From NCBI RefSeq assembly GCF_016785185.1, contig NZ_JAEKDY010000096.1: 13,448 nt of DNA, one strand, 5' to 3'. The translations under genes and the position numbers were made by a program. Shown here piece by piece: positions 1-6,158 of this stretch (the first letter of the stretch is position 1; the number at the start of each line of letters is the position of its first letter). Under the pieces are notes generated by a model. The model was not told the DNA's origin. It saw only the letters and a program-made list of their open reading frames with translations, and did not search any database. The stretch is from Heyndrickxia sporothermodurans. Lineage in GTDB: Bacteria; Bacillota; Bacilli; Bacillales; Bacillaceae_C.

Positions 1-6
1 ATCCAT
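1..6 (-). CDS. Start of an unseen leftward gene (only two codons in window)
   Basis: On the minus strand an ATG begins at position 6 and reads out of the window. It is preceded by a near-perfect Shine-Dalgarno (AAGGAGG, positions 15-21) with 8 nt spacing, and further upstream by a good sigma-A promoter. Only Met-Asp is visible, so the product cannot be named. The position, abutting a truncated gene, suggests the first gene of an inserted element such as a transposase. That is inference. Confidence 0.45.
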
Positions 7-66
7 TATGGAGTCCTCCTTGGTTAACAAATTAGGGGTCAATTCATCGACGATTTGACACCCCGC

Positions 67-95
67 ATCATACCAAGAGGGCTCTTTTTGTTCAA
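67..95 (-). promoter_or_regulatory. Sigma-A-like promoter for the leftward gene
   Basis: Read on the minus strand, a -35 box TTGAAC (90-95) and a -10 box TATGAT (67-72) are separated by exactly 17 bp. The promoter points at the Shine-Dalgarno and ATG at positions 21-6. The match to the Bacillus housekeeping consensus is good. The leader would be about 50 nt. Confidence 0.55.
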
Positions 96-121
96 GTCCC
101 CGAAAATCCTTCTAACAGGAA

Positions 122-1072
122 TGCTCCTATTTGAATAGTGCAGCATTGAATATCGGCCTTGATAAACAGCTTAGTCATGATAATAGATACGATATTGCTG
201 ATGAATATATGGATGTTGTATACAAATTATGGGAAGCGAGTTGGGAGGATGACGCCGTTATTGTAGATAAAGAGAAGGGGATCTATACTGATCCTAGTAA
301 AGTTCATGATATTGAACACGAGGGTAAGTATTATAAAGTTCCGGGTGCGCATTTATGTGAACCATCACCTCAAAGAACACCTGTTATCTTTCAAGCGGGT
401 GCATCTTCTAGAGGCAGAAAATTTGCAGCAAAGCATGCAGAGCTAGTTTTCATTGGCACAACTACAATGGAAAGTACAAAAAAGACAGTTCAAGCTTTTC
501 GGGAAGAAACTATTAAAGCTGGAAGAAAACCAGAAGAAATAAAAATTCTAACTCTTATCACCCCAATTGTCGCCCCAACACAAGAAGAAGCGGAGGAGAA
601 ATATGAAGAATACAAAAAATACGCGAGCTACGAAGGTGCCCTAGCATTAGTTGGCGGATGGACTGGACTCAATTTAGAGGAACTTAATCCACAAGAGAAA
701 ATTCATTATGTGAAAAACGATGCTATTCAGTCAGCATTGAAGTCATACTCAGAGTTTACTGTAGAAGAAGTAGCAGAATTTGTTGGGGTTGGGGGATTAG
801 GTCCAGTTATTGTCGGCTCTCCAACGAAAGTTGCAGATTCATTAGAAGAATGGGTAGAAGATACGGGAGTAGATGGTTTTAATATAGCTTATGCGATTAC
901 GCCTGGAACTTTTGAGGATTTCGTAGAATATGTCATACCAATTCTACAAGAGCGTGGATTAGTCAGAAAAAAATATGAAGAAGGGACATTCCGGAAAAAA
1001 TTGTTTGGAAATGATTTTTTACATGAACATCATCCAGCTAGACAGCATCGAAATAGGAGAATACCAGTTTGA
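122..1072 (+). pseudogene. 5'-truncated NtaA/SnaA/DszA-type flavin-dependent monooxygenase
   Basis: The product belongs to the LLM-class flavin-dependent oxidoreductases of the NtaA/SnaA/DszA group, which use reduced FMN to oxidise small organic or sulfur/nitrogen compounds in the cytoplasm. The visible part starts with SYLNSAALNIGLDKQ, matching the stretch after the conserved GWNxVT of the family. It continues through IADEYMDVVYKLWEASW, the PSPQRTPVIFQAGASSRG segment and the C-terminal GFNIAYAITPGTFEDFVEYVIPILQ block. About 315 residues remain, against roughly 440 in full-length members, so the N-terminal part of the barrel is missing. The frame has a stop (TAA 113-115) shortly upstream, and the sequence before about position 120 is unrelated. 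A TTG at 131 could formally start translation, but it lies inside the conserved region and has no ribosome site. The gene is most likely dead, cut by an insertion or rearrangement. Family assignment is confident; the substrate is unknown. Confidence 0.85.
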
Positions 1073-1079
1073 ATTTTGG

Positions 1080-1120
1080 AAAAACCTTATTCTCGTAAAC
1101 TACGAAATAAGGTTTTTCAT
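1080..1120 (+). terminator. Strong intrinsic terminator after the truncated monooxygenase
   Basis: A long hairpin pairs AAAAACCTTATT (1080-1091) with AATAAGGTTTTT (1106-1117). The stem is extended by TCGTA/TACGA around an AAC loop, with one bulged C. The descending arm ends in five T. A run of A on the other side means it could also work on leftward transcripts. Confidence 0.85.
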
Positions 1121-1233
1121 ATTTTACTATTAGCATAAGAAATTCTTAAAAAGAAGGATTATTTTATAGATTATCGAAGTTTTATATATCAAAGGATTGT
1201 TTGAATTTATCTTTTTGTATTTGGAGGGTATTG

Positions 1234-2079
1234 ATGAATAAAAAAGTATTAGAGACCATAGTTGATTGTATGCCTGCAGATAGAGAAATGCGGGATATTC
1301 AAAGGATACAAACAAAGCATCGTATGAAACTAGTTGAGTTCTGGGAAATTGAAAAAGGGGATAAGATTCTTGAAATAGGCTGCGGTCAAGGTGATACAAC
1401 AGCAGTGCTTGCCTATTATGTAGGAGAAAGTGGTCTAGTTCAAGGAATAGACATTGGTCCTGAATCTTACGGTAGTCCGATATCATTAGGTGATTCTGCA
1501 AAGTATTTAATAGATTCAAAGTTAGGCAAGCAGATTAACATGAACTTTAATGTGGATGTACTATCCCCAGAAATAGATTTTCCTAATGGATATTTTGATT
1601 GTATCGTATTATCACATTGCTCGTGGTATTTTAAATCAAAAAAAGAATTAATTGAAATACTGAGCAAAATTAAAAAATGGGGAAAAAAATTATGTTTTGC
1701 AGAATGGGATACAAACATTCACAAAATTGAACAGTATTCACATTTTTTATCTATTCTTATTCAATCACAACTTGAGTCGTTTAAGGACAACAGTGAATCA
1801 AATGTACGAACATTATTCACCCCAAATGAAATAATAAAAATAGCGAAACATGCTGGTTGGACAATCACGAATGAGACATCTATTTTTTCTCCAGATATAC
1901 AAGATGGTCAATGGGAAATACATAATGTTTTAACAGAATTTGACGAAGAACTACAAAAAAACGGTGAACTACCTATAAAGTTTAAAGAACTCCTTCAATC
2001 TGAAAAAAACATGCTAGAAGAGCATATTAAAGTAAATAAAAGTATTCCTTTGTCAGTCTATGCTTTTACAGCAAAATAA
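1234..2079 (+). CDS. Class I SAM-dependent methyltransferase
   Basis: A 281-residue cytosolic enzyme expected to transfer a methyl group from S-adenosylmethionine to an unknown acceptor. Motif I is clear at residues 45-54 (ILEIGCGQGD). An acidic strand-2 end follows at GIDIGP (about 71-76), and a motif IV-like strand is seen in FDCIVLSHCSWYF. The central sequence fits the methyltransferase-11/25 fold. ATG 1234 was chosen because GGAGGG lies 5 nt upstream; the frame can be read back to a TTG at 1201, but that has no ribosome site. The Nudix gene follows after 38 bp with no terminator between, so the two are probably co-transcribed. The C-terminal third has no recognised family signature. Fold confident, substrate not assignable. 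Confidence 0.85.
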   Translation: MNKKVLETIVDCMPADREMRDIQRIQTKHRMKLVEFWEIEKGDKILEIGCGQGDTTAVLAYYVGESGLVQGIDIGPESYGSPISLGDSAKYLIDSKLGKQINMNFNVDVLSPEIDFPNGYFDCIVLSHCSWYFKSKKELIEILSKIKKWGKKLCFAEWDTNIHKIEQYSHFLSILIQSQLESFKDNSESNVRTLFTPNEIIKIAKHAGWTITNETSIFSPDIQDGQWEIHNVLTEFDEELQKNGELPIKFKELLQSEKNMLEEHIKVNKSIPLSVYAFTAK

Positions 2080-2117
2080 ATTTAACTTAGAAAAATTAAA
2101 TTAAAAGGTGAATGATT

Positions 2118-2735
2118 ATGGAACCAAAATGGCTAGAATGGGCGAAACAGTTACAAGCGATTGCTCAAGCAGGGTTAACGTATTCTAATGATATTTATGA
2201 CAAGGAGAGATTTGAATTAATAAGAAAGATTAGTATAGAAATCCTATCTAATCAGACAAATATGGATACGACCTTTATAAAAGATTTATTTGCAAACGAG
2301 ACAGGATACCAAACACCAAAGGTAGATATTCGAGCTGTTGTTTTTAAAGATAGGAAAATCCTAATGGTGAAAGAAAAGACAGATAACAAATGGGCGTTAC
2401 CGGGAGGATGGGCGGACATTGGATTATCGCCAAGCGAAGTTGCTGTTAAAGAAGTAAAGGAAGAATCAGGCTACGATGTAAAGGCAGTTAAGCTATTAGG
2501 AATCCAAGATAAAAAGTGTCATCCACATCCACCTTCACTTTATCATGTGTATAAAATTTTCATCCAATGTGAAATTATTGGCGGGAAGTCTTTAGAAGGA
2601 ATTGAAACCAGTGATGTAAGCTTTTTTTCTGAAAATGAACTACCTGAACTATCAGAAGCAAGAAATACAAAATCACAAATTGAGATGGCAATAAGAATAG
2701 CAAATCGTTCTGATGAACCGATATATTTTGATTAA
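2118..2735 (+). CDS. Nudix hydrolase, YjhB-like, with N-terminal helical domain
   Basis: A 205-residue cytosolic Nudix protein that should cleave a nucleoside diphosphate linked to another moiety, using divalent metal. Residues 1-60 form the helical N-terminal domain typical of the YjhB/Nudix_N subgroup (MEPKWLEWAKQLQAIAQAGL). The Nudix fold starts near VDIRAVVF (69-76), and the Nudix box covers about 96-118 (GGWADIGLSPSEVAVKEVKEE in two overlapping pieces). The metal-binding KEVKEE core is intact. The first box glutamate is replaced by Leu102 and the REUXEE arginine by Lys, both as I recall for this subgroup. ATG 2118 is preferred over ATG 2112 because AAAGGTG lies 7 nt before it. It probably shares a transcript with the methyltransferase. 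The physiological substrate is unknown. Confidence 0.87.
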   Translation: MEPKWLEWAKQLQAIAQAGLTYSNDIYDKERFELIRKISIEILSNQTNMDTTFIKDLFANETGYQTPKVDIRAVVFKDRKILMVKEKTDNKWALPGGWADIGLSPSEVAVKEVKEESGYDVKAVKLLGIQDKKCHPHPPSLYHVYKIFIQCEIIGGKSLEGIETSDVSFFSENELPELSEARNTKSQIEMAIRIANRSDEPIYFD

Positions 2736-2854
2736 ATTGTTTAAATACTGATGTTTTATATCATATTGGTCAAGTATCTGCTTGGGCGAGGGAAGTTGGG
2801 AAAACACCAGTTTCTGTGAACCTCACAGGCAGGGGTCTTGTTACAAAAAAGTAA
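2732..2854 (+). pseudogene. C-terminal coding remnant of an unrecognised gene
   Basis: A frame without a start stays open for about 40 codons and reads as a natural protein end: DVLYHIGQVSAWAREVGK, then TPVSVNLTGRGLVTKK and TAA at 2852-2854. It overlaps the end of the Nudix gene in another frame and has no ATG/GTG/TTG with a ribosome site. The residue composition is protein-like rather than AT-noise, and G/C content is higher than in flanking DNA. I do not recognise the family. It looks like the surviving tail of a deleted gene. Confidence 0.4.
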
Positions 2855-2879
2855 TTTCGTAAATAAACACAATCTTAAG

Positions 2880-2907
2880 GCGGTAGACAAAATCTACTGC
2901 TTTTAAT
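2880..2907 (+). terminator. Probable intrinsic terminator upstream of the split oxidoreductase
   Basis: GCGGTAGA (2880-2887) pairs with TCTACTGC (2893-2900) with one G-T wobble and a 5-nt loop, followed by TTTTAATTT. It would end transcription from the Nudix side. It sits only 20 bp before the next Shine-Dalgarno, so attenuation of the following gene is also possible. Confidence 0.55.
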
Positions 2908-2927
2908 TTAGTAGGAGGAGAACCGAG

Positions 2928-2999
2928 ATGCGAGTAGGAATAATTGGAGGTGGTTTTGGATTAAATGTTCAAGCTCCTATTATTCAAACACATCCTATG
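2928..2999 (+). pseudogene. 5' fragment of a Gfo/Idh/MocA oxidoreductase (interrupted)
   Basis: ATG 2928 follows a strong Shine-Dalgarno (GGAGGAG, about 2914-2920). The 24 codons to 2999 read MRVGIIGGGFGLNVQAPI and IQTHPM. This is a Rossmann-fold N-terminus with the GxGxxG dinucleotide-binding loop, as in Gfo/Idh/MocA oxidoreductases. After 2999 the frame runs into unrelated sequence and stops at 3066-3068. The remainder of the same protein resumes at 3960, so this piece is the severed cofactor-binding start of that gene. Confidence 0.85.
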
Positions 3000-3004
3000 C
3001 CACA

Positions 3005-3035
3005 CAAAAAGCCCTTCTCAATAAAGAGAGGGGCT
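3005..3035 (-). terminator. Intrinsic terminator of the inserted cassette
   Basis: Read leftward, AGCCCCTCTC (3035-3026) pairs with GAGAAGGGCT (3019-3010) through one G-T wobble, with a 6-nt loop and a TTTTT run after the stem. It lies two bases after the stop of the small membrane protein gene and only ~10 bp from the cassette edge. Confidence 0.85.
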
Positions 3036-3036
3036 G

Positions 3037-3213
3037 TTAATTATAATTATTGTTTTTCCATCTGCTAAAGATAAATATTCCCCAGAGAAGTACTACAGCT
3101 AAATTATACCCTCTAATCCATAGTGGTCTATTTTCTATTATCATATTAGCGACAAACCCAGCAATTGATAAAAACAATAAAATGGCTAGATAAATTTGAT
3201 ATTTTTTACTCAT
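3037..3213 (-). CDS. Small two-helix membrane protein, candidate immunity protein
   Basis: A 58-residue ORF begins at ATG 3213, 24 bp after the toxin-like gene stops, with GTGGG upstream as a modest ribosome site. It reads MSKKYQIYLAILLFLSIAGF, then VANMIIENRPLWIRGYNLAV, then VLLWGIFIFSRWKNNNYN. Two hydrophobic segments (about 7-24 and 36-51) are joined by a short polar turn containing Arg, and both ends are positively charged. No database family is recognised. Small membrane proteins encoded just after a bacteriocin commonly confer self-protection, and the position before the shared terminator fits. The immunity role is inference; that it is a real gene is supported by size, hydrophobic pattern and operon fit. 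Confidence 0.6.
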   Translation of the reverse strand: MSKKYQIYLAILLFLSIAGFVANMIIENRPLWIRGYNLAVVLLWGIFIFSRWKNNNYN

Positions 3214-3237
3214 AACATCCCACTTCTAATTATTTTT

Positions 3238-3831
3238 TTAAAAAACTATTAAAACAAAGGCTTTTGAAATATATTTGGCTACTGTTTTATTAAATCCACC
3301 TTTCTTAACAAGAAATTTTGTTAAAGCTTCTTCTATTTTACCACCAGAATCTGCTAAAAAATTTAAAGCTTTATTAATTGATCCCCAATGAAAAATAACT
3401 AACTGTGTTGCAGTCAGTGATTCAATTTTCTTTATCATTTTATCCCAAGCCTTTTTACCTACTTTTTTCATTACTGCCTTGATTGCCTTTGCACCAGCTT
3501 TAGCTGTGTAGGTAACTTTACCGAATGTTTGTATTGTTCCTGACTGCGACTCACTAACATTTAGCAATTGTTGTGCTACGCTAGGATCTAAAAATTCAGC
3601 CTTTGTTTCTTTAACCGCAATTTCTAAAGCTTCATAGAATTCTTTTTTATTGTAATTCATAAAAAAGTTTTCCATTGATTGAATTTCTTCTTCATTAAAA
3701 AGAATTTCATTTTGTTCATTTGAATGTTCAATCTCACTAGCATAAACATTATGTATTGGTATAGAAACAGCACCAAATAACAACATACCACTAATAACAC
3801 CTGAAGTTAATTTAAAGCTTAGTTTGTTCAC
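3238..3831 (-). CDS. Secreted bacteriocin-like precursor with cationic C-terminal domain
   Basis: A 197-residue protein. GTG 3831 was chosen because a perfect AGGAGG (3839-3844) lies 7 nt upstream; an ATG ten codons earlier would include the ribosome site. Residues 1-31 are a Sec signal peptide: basic MNKLSFK, hydrophobic GVISGMLLFGAVSIPI, and a VYA|SE cleavage site. Residues 32-95 are acidic and helical (NEEEIQSMENFF). From about residue 97 the character switches to basic, Ala/Gly/Lys-rich and amphipathic (TAKAGAKAIKAVMKKVGKKA), ending in the hydrophobic KAFVLIVF. There is no cysteine. This acidic-pro / cationic-toxin layout, with a small membrane protein next door, resembles toxic-peptide precursors such as SdpC in outline but not in detectable sequence. 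I do not recognise a named family. Toxin function is inference. Confidence 0.65.
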   Translation of the reverse strand: MNKLSFKLTSGVISGMLLFGAVSIPIHNVYASEIEHSNEQNEILFNEEEIQSMENFFMNYNKKEFYEALEIAVKETKAEFLDPSVAQQLLNVSESQSGTIQTFGKVTYTAKAGAKAIKAVMKKVGKKAWDKMIKKIESLTATQLVIFHWGSINKALNFLADSGGKIEEALTKFLVKKGGFNKTVAKYISKAFVLIVF

Positions 3832-3867
3832 AATATTTCCTCCTGATATAAAATTTAACATTTATAC

Positions 3868-3894
3868 AGTATACTAGCATCGTGCTAATGTCTA
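3868..3894 (-). promoter_or_regulatory. Candidate promoter with palindrome for the toxin-like gene
   Basis: Read leftward, TAGACA (3894-3889) and TATACT (3873-3868) form a possible -35/-10 pair with a short 15-bp spacer. The spacer holds the inverted repeat TAGCA-CGA-TGCTA (3887-3875), which touches the -10 box and could be an operator. A sub-optimal spacer with an embedded palindrome would fit regulated expression. The assignment is tentative. Confidence 0.4.
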
Positions 3895-3959
3895 TATAAT
3901 ATTGTAAAATATTACATTATTATAGGCTGATATTCATAGATATCTAAAAAAGTAATCTA

Positions 3960-4907
3960 ATGAAATTAACTGCAGTTTGCACGATGAATCGTCATCAAAT
4001 CCCAGATGGAATATTTAGTGAATCAACTATTCCTAAACATTATCGAAACTGGAACAAAATGATAGATTATGAAGAACTCGATCTATTATTTGTAAGTTCA
4101 TTGCCTCCGTTTCACTATAATATGGTTAAAACAGCACTAAAAAAAGGAATTAATATTGTTTGCGAAAAGCCATTTACAATGAATCGCCATGAATCGAGAG
4201 AATTAATAGAACTAACGACACACTATTCCGCCAAAGTAATGATAGATTTTAAATGGAGATTTCTTCCTATCAGGCAAAAAATGAAAAAATTATTTCAAAA
4301 CAATATTGGGGATCTTATTCATTTTGATTATCATATTTCGAGTGCACAATATGAGCATCTTCACTTAACAAGTAGAGGATGGATGGCGCAAAAACAACAA
4401 TTTGGTGGAATGTTAGGTGCAATTGGATCACATATGATCGATTGTATGAGATGGATAGTAGGTGATGAAATAGAAAAAATTAATGGCTTTGTACACACAC
4501 ATGTTCCAGAAGGAGCAGGTGAGTTTCGGGATGCAGATGATGCTTTTTTCATTCATGGAAAGATGAAGAATAATTCTACTTTTTCCCTTCAACTGCTTTC
4601 AGGGGTAAACCATGGATTCGGATCCCAATTAAGGATATTTGGTAGTGCGGGAACGATTGTGCTGATGAATGATAATACTCTTAAATATGGAAAAGGAAGT
4701 AAACCATTAAAAAAAATCCATATTCTTCAACAAGAGAATATTCCTGTTCATCTTACTTTAGAAGCGAAGGCTTATTATCCTGCTTTTTATCCGTTTTTGG
4801 AAAAAGTATATGAATATATTATTTTTGACAAATTAGATAGAGATTTACCAACAATTCAAGATGGATATGAAAACCAAGTTATATTAGATAAGATTTTGGC
4901 AAATTAA
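3960..4907 (+). pseudogene. 3' part of a Gfo/Idh/MocA oxidoreductase (interrupted)
   Basis: This 315-codon stretch is the larger part of an NAD(P)-dependent Gfo/Idh/MocA oxidoreductase, a family that oxidises or reduces sugars, inositols and related compounds. Visible marks are the CEKPF motif (residues 68-72 of this piece), where the Lys-Pro contacts cofactor, and the GGMLGAIGSHMIDCMRW block (149-165) with the catalytic-site His158 and Asp161. The Rossmann GxGxxG start is absent here and lies at 2928-2999. No ribosome site precedes ATG 3960. Adding the 24 upstream residues gives about 338 residues, the usual family length. As it stands the product would lack the cofactor loop, so the gene is very likely inactive. 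The substrate is unknown. Confidence 0.85.
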
Positions 4908-4917
4908 TATATAGTTT

Positions 4918-5009
4918 AGCGTAATTAGTTCTAAAAAGAAGTCAACCACTTTTGCGGCATCTTTCTGTGATAGTTCAGCTTGGGTAGAAATAGATTTTAC
5001 CAATTCTAT
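4918..5009 (-). pseudogene. Remnant of an HU-family DNA-binding protein gene (N-terminus only)
   Basis: On the minus strand, codons from 5009 downward read IELVKSISTQAELSQKDAA, then KVVDFFLELIT. This matches the start of HU proteins (general pattern M-x-K-x-E-L-x-x-x-x-x-x-x-x-x-L-S-x-K-D-A-x-K-x-V). The frame stays open only into the oxidoreductase end, without the DNA-binding beta-arm. An AGGAAGG ribosome site lies 6 nt before an ATA codon at the expected start, as if ATG had mutated to ATA. It is a gene fossil about 30 codons long. Confidence 0.55.
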
Positions 5010-5030
5010 TTTAAACCTTCCTATGCATGA

Positions 5031-5204
5031 TCTTGGGTTTCAAATTCTTATAGTTACGCTGAAAAGAAACGTTTTTATTACAATATGTCAGTCCATTATA
5101 AAAATAAAGACTATACTGGACCTACATCAATTCAGTACTGGGAATCTACAGTGGAGAAAATAATAAGAAAATTAATATATAAAGAGGAGGGAAAAGGACA
5201 GTGA
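5031..5204 (+). pseudogene. ORF tail coupled to the following membrane protein gene
   Basis: A frame opens after TGA 5028-5030 and runs 57 codons. It reads SWVSNSYSYAEKKRFYYN, then MSVHYKNKDYTGPTSIQYWE, then STVEKIIRKLIYKEEGKGQ, and stops at TGA 5202-5204. Composition (many Tyr, Ser, Lys) is protein-like. The stop overlaps the GTG start of the next gene (GTGA), the classic sign of translational coupling, so it was probably a real gene. No start with a ribosome site is visible; the only internal ATG (5085) would give 39 residues. I do not recognise the family. It may be 5'-truncated by the same events that left the HU fragment next to it. Confidence 0.4.
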
Positions 5205-5503
5205 ATCCATTACAAGAAGAAAGGCAAGTACAACCTAATAAAGCGTTTGAGTCTTTTTTATCCTTTGTTGCATTCACGATTGCATTAAAACTGCTTCCTT
5301 TATTTGAATGTTTAACCGATAATCTCGCACTTCAAATTATTTTAGGATTAGCTCTTGCTGCACTTGTTATACAGTGGTTCATAAATAACAATAAACTAGC
5401 CGATATGCTAAGAATAATGTGTAAGCGTTTAAATCTCCATATAGTTTATTTATATCTCGCGTATATCATTTTATATCTCGTAGTTGTTTTAGTTATTCTT
5501 TGA
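5201..5503 (+). CDS. Small membrane protein, three predicted helices, function unknown
   Basis: A 100-residue protein starting at GTG 5201, with GAGGAGGG (5184-5191) 9 nt upstream. The first 15 residues are polar. Hydrophobic segments follow at about 20-36 (FLSFVAFTIALKLLPLF), 43-62 (ALQIILGLALAALVIQWF) and 80-100 (LHIVYLYLAYIILYLVVVL). Short basic stretches (NNNKLADMLRIMCKRLN) lie between the second and third. The start overlaps the stop of the upstream frame, so the two were probably translated together. No family is recognised. Possible roles such as immunity or an accessory membrane subunit are guesses. Confidence 0.6.
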   Translation: MNPLQEERQVQPNKAFESFLSFVAFTIALKLLPLFECLTDNLALQIILGLALAALVIQWFINNNKLADMLRIMCKRLNLHIVYLYLAYIILYLVVVLVIL

Positions 5504-5506
5504 TCT

Positions 5507-5535
5507 AAAACAGCGAAGTGAAGACCCTGTTTTTT
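5507..5535 (+). terminator. Weak intrinsic terminator candidate
   Basis: AAAACAG (5507-5513) can pair with CTGTTTT (5527-5533) around a 13-nt loop, followed by more T. The stem is short and mostly A-T, so strength is doubtful. Its place just after the membrane protein stop supports it. Confidence 0.45.
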
Positions 5536-5647
5536 ATACGGTATAGAAAGTCGTTGAACCAATAAACCCTAAAGGTAGACTAAAAATGTAGTATTGTGGG
5601 ATATTCAAAAAAATTAATTCAACTTGGAACTTAGGAAGGCTGAAGAA

Positions 5648-6124
5648 ATGAAAAAAGGAAAGACGAATGCGATGAGAATACTAGATAAGGAAAAAATCAC
5701 ATATAAAATGATGACTTACACAACTGATGACGGGAAAATTGATGGAGTGTCAGTTGCTGAAAAAATTGGAAGAGAAGATGGAGTCGTATATAAAACCCTA
5801 ATCTCCCAAGGCTCAAGCAAGGCATACTATGTGTTTATCATACCAGTTGATGCTGAGCTTGACCTAAAGAAAGCAGCAAAGGCTGCAGAGGAAAAGAAGA
5901 TAGAAATGATTCCAGTAAAGGATATTATCAAAGTATCCGGATATGTCCGTGGTGGTTGTTCCCCGATCGGTATGAAAAAATTATTTCCTACTTTTATTGA
6001 TGCAAAAGCACGAACACTAGATACAATTATTGTAAGCGGAGGAAATATTGGCGTGCAAATTGAGTTGGAGCCAGAAAGCTTAGAAAGAGTAGTGAAGGCC
6101 CGATACGTGGATTTGTCTAAATAA
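5648..6124 (+). CDS. ybaK: Cys-tRNA(Pro) deacylase, YbaK/EbsC family
   Basis: A 158-residue trans-editing enzyme that hydrolyses Cys mischarged on tRNA(Pro), protecting proline codons in the cytoplasm. The start is ATG 5648, with AGGAAGG (5633-5639) 8 nt upstream; a TTG at 5624 lies before this site and is rejected. The fold is complete: N-terminal TNAMRILDKEKITYK, the DGVVYKTLI segment with the conserved lysine (Lys49), and the GGCSPIG loop (102-108) that shapes the editing pocket. The C-terminal end reads IVSGGNIGVQIELEPESL. Length equals that of typical YbaK/EbsC proteins. It appears to be a single-gene unit between two terminators, convergent with the GntR gene. Confidence 0.9.
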   Translation: MKKGKTNAMRILDKEKITYKMMTYTTDDGKIDGVSVAEKIGREDGVVYKTLISQGSSKAYYVFIIPVDAELDLKKAAKAAEEKKIEMIPVKDIIKVSGYVRGGCSPIGMKKLFPTFIDAKARTLDTIIVSGGNIGVQIELEPESLERVVKARYVDLSK

Positions 6125-6154
6125 GGGTTAGTAAATATTACCTAACCCTTTAAT
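6123..6154. terminator. Terminator between convergent genes, possibly bidirectional
   Basis: AAGGGTTAG (6123-6131) and CTAACCCTT (6142-6150) form a perfect 9-bp stem with a 10-nt loop in the 34-bp gap between the deacylase and the convergent GntR gene. T-richness is modest on both sides (TTTAAT rightward), so either direction may use it. Confidence 0.6.
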
Positions 6155-6158
6155 AGAT

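Larger units (their letters stand above)
3000..3959. other. Inserted 960-bp toxin/immunity-like cassette splitting the oxidoreductase
   Basis: The segment lies exactly between the two halves of one oxidoreductase gene. Both junctions show ATG (2997-2999 and 3960-3962); joining there restores HPM-KLTAVC in frame. It contains a complete leftward transcription unit: candidate promoter near 3868-3894, a secreted bacteriocin-like gene, a 58-codon membrane protein gene and a terminator 10 bp from the left edge. No transposase, integrase or terminal inverted repeats were found. At most a 3-bp duplication (ATG) flanks it. A perfect 10-bp palindrome TAGATATCTA sits near the right edge (3937-3946). How it moved is unknown. 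Confidence 0.75.

Noticed and set aside
1130..1718. Minus-strand open frames opposite the methyltransferase
   Set aside because: They lack ribosome sites and have low-complexity composition; the plus-strand frame carries a clear SAM-binding motif.
3238..3831. Assignment of the secreted protein to SdpC
   Set aside because: Length and general layout are similar, but the cysteine-containing hydrophobic SDP segment is absent and no SdpI/SdpAB-like genes are present.
3000..3959. Classical insertion sequence
   Set aside because: No transposase, no terminal inverted repeats and no target duplication longer than 3 bp were found.
4361..4552. Minus-strand frame inside the oxidoreductase
   Set aside because: It is the reverse of the conserved GGMLGAIGSHMID coding region and has no family signature or ribosome site.
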